64,000 nucleotides of DNA from Paraspadella gotoi (Eukaryota > Chaetognatha): NCBI GenBank assembly GCA_051294375.1, contig CM119265.1, positions 22,072,278 to 22,136,277 on the forward strand. Direction: 5' to 3'. How positions within the stretch are numbered: position 1 is the first letter of the stretch; each line of letters starts with the position of its first letter. Positions 57,601 through 64,000 of this stretch are shown piece after piece. The notes under the pieces were generated by a model. The model was given only the letters and a program-made list of their open reading frames with translations, did no database searches and was not told where the DNA came from. A program made the translations under genes and the position numbers.

Positions 57601-60600
57601 GTTTTTCCGGTTTGGCAAACGTCGTAGTTTCGATTGATAATTATTTGGACGAATATTTCGGGAGAAAAAAAATAGCGTCAACGGGGGAAAATGGTCCAAT
57701 GGAATTCTTTGAAGGAAGTGGAATCTTTAGGCGTAACGTCGAAGAAGATTGTGGAATCGAGATTCAAAAATGGCAAGCCGTTACATAAAAAGTTAAGGAT
57801 GCTTCAACTGCATCCTCAGCGACATCGAGCAGGAATAAATTGTCATCAATGGTCAAAGTGAAGGCAAATGAGACATTGACCACCAAGACGTTGGAAAACA
57901 CGAGTTTGGCCCAAAATATCTCGAGTTAGAAAGAGAACTGGCGATTGAAACGTCACGAACGAAACTCAACCTCTCCAGTGTCTCGACCACATCCACCTTC
58001 TCCTCGAATCTTTCCCGCAACTATCGTCCAGAGCGGAGTCCTCCTCCTCCAGCTAACGAGTGAATCCAATAAATATGCTTGCCCGACAAGCTTTACAATT
58101 TTGTGGACAGCAAAAGCGCCACTCTGTACAACTTCAAGGAAGACGCCAAGCGAGCGTTGCGACCAGCGCCTGCGCTTGCCAAATGAGGCCCGGCTCAAGA
58201 AACGGGAACGTAATCAGATGCTATTGGGACATCGAGGACGAAATATACAGGATTCTAATATCCTTCGCGCTCTCCGTGACCGGGTTGGCGGTGACGGCGG
58301 CAAAATATCGAGCCACTTCTCAGTCGACCATCGTTTTGGGAATCGCGCAAGGAATTTTTGGATTGGACGTTTATTTGTATGTAGTATTGTCTCAGGTAAA
58401 TTATTTAATGACTTTGAGGTATATTGGGAGATAAATTTTTAAGCAAAAGATTTTAAAAAGGTTGAACATTAACATCTAATTTAGGGGGTCAAATGATTAT
58501 AAAATCATGACTGTTTTTGTTTTTCGGTATAAATTTAACAAAAACTCGTCATGTCTGACTCCAGACGCCAGACAATGTTGGGAGTCATTTTTCAGGTTGA
58601 GAATCGCGCCATCCATCCGTCCGTCCGTCCGTCCTCTTAGCTTAAAACGCCAATTACTTATGAGTGGGTCGAGCGATTGACGTTAAATTTTGTGTATAGG
58701 TGTAAAAGTTATTGATTGAGCTGGAAATTAAATTTTGAGAGAATCGTCTGAGTGGAAATAAATTTTAATACAAAATAAAAAAATCAAAGACGCGTCTTTC
58801 TGTATTGTATTTGTATCTGTATTTGATTTTTCTTATTTCTTATATTCCGAATGCAAGCTGCAACAGCAATTGTAAGAAACACCACAACTACCACAATGAC
58901 CGCAACTACCATAACCAGACCGACCGACCGACACTGAAGTGTTTAATAGAGTTGCTCCGCAAGTATTCGCGTCGCAACTAAAAATATTTATAATTTTAAA
59001 CCTAAGTGAGACAAACTATTAAACAGATGCTAGAAACCTACCCAAAAGAGGCTTATACGATATACATTATACTATTTATAGTCTCTAGTAGCGACGCAAC
59101 TAATTATGTACTAGATGTATTTTATCATAGGCACTGGAAAAAACTCCGTATATTTTCTTTCTGACGCCACTGGTTATTCTCCGCGTCTTATCTGTCTCAG
59201 AATTTAAAAATCTCCTCTTAAGCATCGGTCAAATTAATTTCGCTTTTAATCGTATAAAAGAGCAAATTTCGTTCACAATGTTTCTTCTCATGACTCAGTG
59301 GACACTTTTCATAGCGAGTGTGTTTTTTTACTTTGATAAGTTCGTCACCATTATCGATAACTTCGAAAACTTTTACGTGAGTACTGAGCACATGCAAATA
59401 TATTTTTGTTTGAACAGTCCGTAATTAGATTCAACGGATTCACCGGATCGGAGAATGTCTTGAAAACTAAAGCCTTGGGCGAGACGCCCCAGGCTTTACT
59501 TTTCTATTTTCTAGGAATAAAATTAAACTTAGTTTCAAATTTAAATCTATTTTCTTAAATGTTAAAGCATAAAATTAAGTTTATTATAATGGTAATTTTT
59601 AACTAACCGAAATCAATTTCTTCCCTTATAAGGCAAAACCTGCTCTGATGGCTAATTTGTTTCTTATGGACAAAAGTCCCAGAATCAGGTTTAATTTATT
59701 TGACAATTGTTTCTCACTTTTTGGCTTAATGGATACTCAAAAATGGAACGAGTCTATTACTAACCTTTATAGTCAAAATGAACAGTATACCCAATGTCCA
59801 GTAAAAGTCAACTCGGCAATGACATTTCGCTGGCTGACCACTTTGCAATTGGGAAACTACAAATATTTAGATATAAATTACGAAAATATTTTGTACATGA
59901 TGATCATTGATCTATCTCTCAGCGTTTCTTATGTGACAATTTATTTGCATGAAAAACAAAACTTACTAAAAATGGCCGAGTTTTTAATACCCGGTTTGGT
60001 TCCCATCCTCGTCCTTGCTTGTCATCTTTATGACACCATCAGTCATCAAAAATTATATGATAAACTCGACCTTTATCGTTGCAATGATACTTATTACATG
60101 CGTGAAATTTTAGTCGACTTTAATCTTTGTGGTACTACGTTTAAAGAGACTCACAGTCAGTTATTACGTTCCAAAGAAAGGCAATACCGTAGTTATACAC
60201 TTTTGACAAACTTCGCATTTTCGTCATTTTTTTTGTTTTCCGTCTTTTTTTTTTTAGAAACTTTTCGACGAATAACAATTAATTCATTTAATAGATGGCT
60301 TAACATATTGAAGAAGTGTTTAGAACTTTTGTTTTTAACGTTGCCCCCTTTCGCTCTTCTGTTCAGACAAGGCGATGATTCGAGCGAAAAATTCATGCAC
60401 GATTTTTTCAAAGTATACGACAACTTTCACGATGCACAGTCAAGGTTGACAGACCTTTATTATATAAATTATTCAAAAATATACGATGACTTGAAAGATG
60501 ATAACTTAAAAAGAGAAGAGTATGTCTCCAGCATCGTTGCAAGTCAATTCATTTCATTCATTATGCACAGCGAAAATTTTTTGATTATATTTTATCTTTC

Positions 60601-63571
60601 ATTTCTCCCACTTATATCGATTGTCTTTCACTTGATTTTAAATAAAATTAGAATTCAGAAACTAATTTTTTTGTTCAAAATTATTTTCCCAGTGATATTA
60701 AGTACATTTTGTATGTTCCTGTGTCTATTTTTCAAAACGCAATGCAGTCTCGCTACGTCACATTACGAAACACTACATTTATCTCATTTGAAAACACATA
60801 CTTTAATAGAGATACGATGGTTGCTTTCTCGCAATTATAAAGCGTATTCGCCGGGATTTACTTTTTTCAAAAGACTAACTCATCTGTTTAACTATTACAA
60901 ATTAAAAATGACATCAAAAACCGACGTTTTAAATCAATTTAATCGTTTTCTCAAATATTTCAAGTACGAAAACTCAAATAGTTATTATGTTTTAAATTTG
61001 TGCATTGTAAGCATATCTTTTATTTGGGTTTTACTGTTAAATTAACCTTTATTTCAAAGATTTTAGGCGATAGCTGGTTTTTTTTTTAGAATAATTAAGT
61101 TGTTTATACGACTTATTTTGTTCTGTACTACTCGTAGTATACTATCTTACTAATTATTTGCAGTTTCTGAATTACTTGGAATTTAGTTGTATCATGTGTT
61201 CTGTATTGTAAGAACAAGAACGGTGATTCGAATGTGTGTTGCGCAGCAGCGACTTTCTTTTCATGTATATTTCTGGGTGATCACGTGACTGCATAAATAT
61301 TACTTGTAACAAACGTCCTATGGTTGATTATTTGTCTAAAGTTTCAACTAAAACAAGCAAACGTTATATAAAATATGCTGCATTTACTTTGTTATCACGT
61401 GACCAAAGTTCTGCGTTGTCACGTTACTACACAAGTATGAAAGATATGTACAATAAGCATTTAGTAATGCCTACCAGTATGGTGAGTATTAATAAAAATA
61501 AATTATACCGCAACAAAGTACTGGGTACCAGTGAGCTATATTTGTGGATAAGGCGCTACGTGGGCTGAAGATGACTGTCCGTAACTTCTATATCCCCCTC
61601 TAGGGATGGAACGGGTATCTGAGCTTGGAACCAGGCTTAAGGGTTTGCCACGCCCCCAAGGGGCACGACTGAAGGTGTCATGCTTATAGGCGGGGTGAAC
61701 TTATGCAATGTCCGACTACATATTATATATAGTAATAAGTATATGATGGGCTGAACATTAAAAATGAAAATTTTGAAATTCTAAGACCCGATTTGAATTT
61801 GTTGATAGAAGCAAGTATAATTCTTTTTTAAAAAATATTTTATAAGTTGGTTAAGAATATAAAAAATTATATTCAAGATAACGATTTTTAATTTAAGGCT
61901 TAAAAATATAGTTTGTGGCAATTTTAATTTAATTAATGACATAATTTTGAACATAACTATTGAACTAAAAAGAACAGTGCAACCCCGGTGGCGTTAGAGA
62001 GGGCATTCTCTCTTCCCACCGTGCGGCTTCCGTTCGCGCCCAATTGGTTATAAAATAATCAATGCTAGGAAGCGGGGCGTCTAGCCCACCTGTAGTTGCG
62101 GAATACAGTCAGATCCGAAGTACTGAAACTAGCAGATATCGGACGGTAATTTGTACCTTCAGTGTGGTAGTAATTTTTTTTTTATGATGCGACTCCTTAA
62201 AATTGAAAGTCACCAAAAAGCCGCCATTCCATAACGCTCTCATATTCGCGCAAACAATAATTGCCATAGTTTTCCCGAGTGACCAAACACTGACCGAACA
62301 GTTTAGCCTGAATCCTGTTTCGGGTTTTGTTCATCTCAACGTAGATGCGCAGCCTCTTGGCAATTTCGGAGCAGCGGAGTTCTCGCTCTTCGCCCGCGCA
62401 GTCGACTTTCGCAATATCGTCCGCGCCTTGAAAAATATTTTGAATTCAAAATTACATAATACATTTGAAAGTACTTTGTAAGTACCCAGATTATACGCTA
62501 TACAATATACATTATACAGTACACGCCTCTGCCCAGGTCATGACCCTACCAATATGCAATACCTGTCAAGTATTGCAACAAACCTTTTAGGACGTGATAA
62601 ATGTGTAGGCCATGCACGGATTGGGCCAACCCTTGCCAGATGTAGAAAGGAAGAAGAAAGAAAAAGCATTGGATCATAAGAACGACGGGCACCCAGCGAT
62701 AATAGTTGATGAACTTCTTACGCCCGCCTGTCGGCAGCAGATTCATACGGGAGTGGGCCTGGTGCGATCCCAGGCGGGGCACTCCGCCGTTCCACTTTTC
62801 CGCGCCGCTCTTGTCCACCTGCATGGAGTCGGTGAAAGGGGGGCGGACTCAGTTGGCGTTGGGTATAGAGGGAGAGCTGATAAGTCAAACGTGGGAGTTC
62901 TAAATCTCTGTTTCCATTTACATTTTCTGTCGGTATGTACTTATATGACTTTTCACACATCGAGTGTTTTTTTCGCAAGATGAGAAAGATTTTGGTGCCG
63001 TAATACTGTTTAACGTGTTATCGGGCATAGAACGGTGTTGAGAGGAGCTGGTTAAACCAATGTACAATGTACAAGCTAAGTACTTACCAAGTAGTAGATA
63101 CTGTTGGCCCAACAATACGAGTTTATATAAGCTGTTTGGTCGTCGTTGTAGTAGTCGGGGACGAAGCAGGATATTGGGTCACCAATGAACTCGGAAGTCG
63201 CCAGGAAAACGACTGTTAATTTGAAATAAATAACAATAAAAACAGTGTTCTAATACATTGAATTATCTCACTTCTTGCCAGTAAAATTGTTGGCAAGATA
63301 GATGGATTCACAACTACTAATTTTTGAAAATATTAATTAAAAAAAAGATGATTTGAATGTTGAGATAAAACCTTCAAGAATGATGACTTGCTCGAAAAAC
63401 TCGTAAGATATTTTGGTGATACAGTAACTCACTAATTCACTGAACGCATCAATGAAACTCACTGGCAACTATCAGAGCTGTAACAATGTGTTTTCTGGAC
63501 ATTCGATCCACGTAGTCGTCAAAATAAATCTCCGGATCGAACCAACTCTTTATTCCCAAAAGAAAAGACAT
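50632..63571 (-). CDS. Innexin gap-junction protein, split by a ~9.9-kb intron
   Basis: Nine exons on the - strand: 63463-63571, 63088-63212, 62563-62818, 62295-62426, then 52192-52352, 51903-51984, 51584-51743, 51029-51322, 50632-50807; about 497 aa. Innexins form gap junctions and hemichannels in invertebrates. Exon 1: cytosolic start and TM1 (YVDRMSRKHIVTALIVA). Exon 2: first extracellular loop with two Cys (GDPISCFVPDYY, NSYCWANSIYYL). Exon 3: YYRWVPVVLM and TM2. Exon 4: cytosolic loop. Exon 5: TM3 region (SKLLY, LVNNLLQLAFL, LLLDSNIWN in different frames). Exons 6-7: second extracellular loop (PVTTI, CEYTGEAQ, CSIPLNIYHDKIF) and TM4. Exon 8: VVFVLRLMEMNADGVVV; then the tail. The parts are complementary, in order and in phase. 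Exon 5 has several frame changes with a frame-neutral length; exon 6 has one extra base near 51921. Confidence 0.82.
51490..51559 (+). pseudogene. Degenerate copy of tRNA-Arg(CCG)
   Basis: Matches the tRNA at 44871-44943 over its whole length (CCTAATGGAGAAGGCGTCGG identical) but lacks one base in each of several homopolymers: GG before CCTAA, GG in the anticodon loop, GGG before TTCGAG and CCC after it. The acceptor stem is also altered, so it cannot fold properly. It lies antisense in innexin intron 7. Confidence 0.85.
53215..53260. repeat. Perfect 46-bp palindrome
   Basis: Bases 53215-53237 are the exact reverse complement of 53238-53260 with no spacer; each arm contains CAGATTTTGCGG. It could extrude as a cruciform or fold in RNA. 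An extra partial arm copy (AAAATCTG) follows at 53264. Confidence 0.95.
53548..53640. repeat. (ATTA)n microsatellite
   Basis: Tandem TTAA/ATTA tetramers with two AGATTAATTA interruptions. Confidence 0.95.
53960..54630 (+). repeat. Cluster of (TC)n microsatellites
   Basis: TC tracts at about 53963-53982, 54051-54093, 54258-54276, 54290-54370 and 54536-54625 separated by unique sequence; open frames here encode only Leu-Ser runs and are not genes. Confidence 0.95.
54655..56240 (+). repeat. Composite repeat: minisatellite, flank, TC tract, tandem units, GGAC tract, hairpin end
   Basis: In order: 22-bp minisatellite units (54655-54860), the conserved flank TTTTTTCATTAATTTTCTA and ATGATAGT (about 54890-54925), a TC tract (54967-55062), then five related units containing CATTTAAACTCATTTCCACT and CCACACACAAAATTTC at about 55138-55215, 55270-55390, 55450-55570, 55750-55870 and 55905-56030, a (GGAC)n tract (56047-56096), and a hairpin at 56203-56233 whose 13-bp arms (AGTCGGATCTGCT with one bulged G) enclose GATA, followed by AAAA. 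Parts recur elsewhere in the window, so it is likely built from mobile units; no coding sequence inside. Confidence 0.7.
57345..58434 (+). pseudogene. Multi-pass membrane protein locus with frame changes
   Basis: Coding-like sequence hops between frames. It starts MDKALILLFLSVALNVADLF and SFYIFEILGYT (frame of 57345), switches at about 57475 to AVIALHALASGIYAWRQLSK and YRRLWGLGGAVGDFF, then has ambiguous sequence with PDKLYNFVDSKSATLYNF near 58080, and ends with YRILISFALSVTGLAVTAAK and IFGLDVYLYVVLSQ (58245-58395). At least four hydrophobic helices. It could be a pseudogene, a multi-exon gene with unseen short introns, or a gene damaged by sequence errors. Codon use is GC-rich like real genes here. 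No family recognised. It lies within the innexin giant intron on the opposite strand. Confidence 0.4.
58590..58985 (+). repeat. Second copy of hairpin-ended repeat, partly inverted
   Basis: A (GTCC)n tract at 58615-58633 and the following 110 bp match the reverse complement of 55920-56060 (TTAAATTTTGTGTATAGGTG, GAGTGGAAAT). At 58916-58985 the 3' end occurs in forward direction: GACCGACCGACC, TTAATAGAGTTGCTCCGC, hairpin arms at 58950-58979, then AAAA. So both orientations of the unit meet here. Confidence 0.65.
59278..61045 (+). CDS. Orphan multi-pass membrane protein
   Basis: Two exons: 59278-59376 and 59633-61045 (donor TAC/GTGAGT, acceptor CTTATAAG), about 503 aa. The first exon encodes a hydrophobic start (LFIASVFFYF) that could be a signal peptide or anchor. 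Exon 2 has further hydrophobic segments near MMIIDLSLSVSYVTIYL, FLIPGLVPILVLACHLY, FAFSSFFLFSVFFFLE, FLIIFYLSFLPLISIVFHL, IIFPVILSTFCMFLCLFF and the C-terminal LCIVSISFIWVLLL. One sequon (NES) lies in the first loop. Codon use is AT-rich, unlike the neighbouring GC-rich genes. I recognise no family; receptor- or transporter-like topology is only a guess. It sits antisense within the innexin giant intron. Confidence 0.65.
61203..61290 (+). repeat. Dispersed repeat, second copy of 24704-24810
   Basis: AACAAGAACGGTGATTCGAA, TGTGTGTTG, GCAGCGACTTT and GTGATCACGTGA shared with the copy in ZnT intron 8. Confidence 0.6.
61976..62135 (+). mobile_element. tRNA-derived SINE, subfamily C, copy 2
   Basis: Box A-like GGTGGCGTTAGAGAGGG and box B-like GTTCGCGCCC followed by GCCCACCTGTAGTTGC and CAGATCCGAAG, matching the tail order of 46295-46460. 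Lies just downstream of innexin exon 4 within the giant intron. Confidence 0.55.
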
Positions 63572-64000
63572 CGTCTCGGTTTATTCCACCGGAATGTTTC
63601 TTTATTTGTTTTTTGTTGTTGTAGTTTTGGTAGTTTTTGGTTGTTTTTTTTCCAAGGCGTTTTGGTTTTGAAATGTTACGACTTACGAGTGTGATGAGGA
63701 GAAAATCATCGCTTTGCTTTCGAGAAGGAAATTTTTGAAAGTTCCTTTGCGATGCATGCAGTTAAATTTTGATTGCAAAAGTCAAAAGACCGCCCGTTTT
63801 AATGAAGCCGTCGAAATTTTTCAAAATATTCTGCTTCGGATGTGAATCTTACTCGAACATCGTAAATATTGCAAGAATTAATTTTCGTAGTTGTGAAGAG
63901 TTTAAAAACAATACTCTATTTAATTTTGTTTGTTCTACGTTTCTTCTATATTCGATACATCTGGCTGGTTAGTCACACTCACTGGCCTTTTTTTTTCTCG
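63572..64000. other. Upstream flank of innexin
   Basis: 5' flank of the innexin on the - strand; T-rich with no recognised promoter motif or second gene before the window ends. Confidence 0.45.

Larger units (their letters stand above)
52353..62294 (-). other. Giant innexin intron 4
   Basis: Defined by donor GTCAGT at 62294 and acceptor TTTTCAG before 52352. At 9,942 bp it is about a hundred times longer than typical introns here. It contains palindrome and ATTA repeats (53.2-53.6 kb), TC microsatellites, a composite repeat (54.6-56.2 kb), two + strand membrane-protein loci and a SINE. Stretches 52353-53200 and 56240-57340 are AT-rich without recognised features. Confidence 0.7.

Noticed and set aside
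57335-57788. Reading either single open frame at this locus as a complete protein
   Set aside because: Hydrophobic, protein-like sequence continues from one frame to the other at about 57475, so neither frame alone is credible.
61320-61568. 82-aa open frame starting MVDYLSKVST
   Set aside because: No splice partner, domain or codon pattern; lies next to a dispersed repeat. Possible but unsupported as a gene.

Overview
The window is nuclear DNA from an invertebrate animal. It has multi-exon genes with mostly GT-AG introns, often only 60-100 bp. Exons of most genes are GC-rich and introns and spacers AT-rich. There are tRNA-derived SINEs, a Penelope-like retroelement remnant and an innexin gene. 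The innexin points to a protostome or other invertebrate. A secreted protein resembling group 7 mite allergens weakly suggests an arthropod or other ecdysozoan. The DRC10 gene implies motile cilia or flagella somewhere in the life cycle. I cannot name the species. Four runs of N interrupt the window.

Layout. 1-8.5 kb: an AT-rich gene (TPR, right-handed beta-helix, MYND finger) cut by the left edge, its introns loaded with minisatellites and SINEs. 9.1-9.8 kb: Penelope-like remnant. 10-34.5 kb: ten genes in a row on the + strand: MICU3-like, a nuclear Cys2-Cys2 protein, NUDCD1, ALG14, PAQR3, a ZnT zinc transporter, PRDX5, NADPH-cytochrome P450 reductase, a C-factor-like SDR and a phospholipid scramblase. 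Some gaps are very short (116 bp NUDCD1-ALG14; about 70-190 bp SDR-scramblase). 35.4-38.8 kb (-): secreted protein of unknown family. 39.8-41.8 kb (+): DRC10/IQCD. 42.0-44.2 kb (-): secreted TULIP/group-7-allergen-like protein. 44.87 kb: tRNA-Arg(CCG). 45.4-48.9 kb (+): second scramblase, damaged by three assembly gaps. 50.6-63.6 kb (-): one innexin gene whose nine exons join in phase only if intron 4 is about 9.9 kb long; that intron holds two + strand membrane-protein loci and a large composite repeat.

Working together. The + strand run encodes mostly housekeeping functions of mitochondria (Ca2+ uptake control, peroxide removal), ER/Golgi (N-glycan start, reductase, Golgi receptor-like protein) and membranes (zinc efflux, lipid scrambling). 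No shared pathway is evident; close spacing and common strand are the notable features.

Quality. Single-base indels or stops break otherwise clean genes (ZnT, SDR, TULIP protein, innexin), and a near-copy of the tRNA differs mainly by shortened homopolymers. Uncorrected sequencing or assembly error is the simplest explanation, so broken frames should not be read as pseudogenes without checking.
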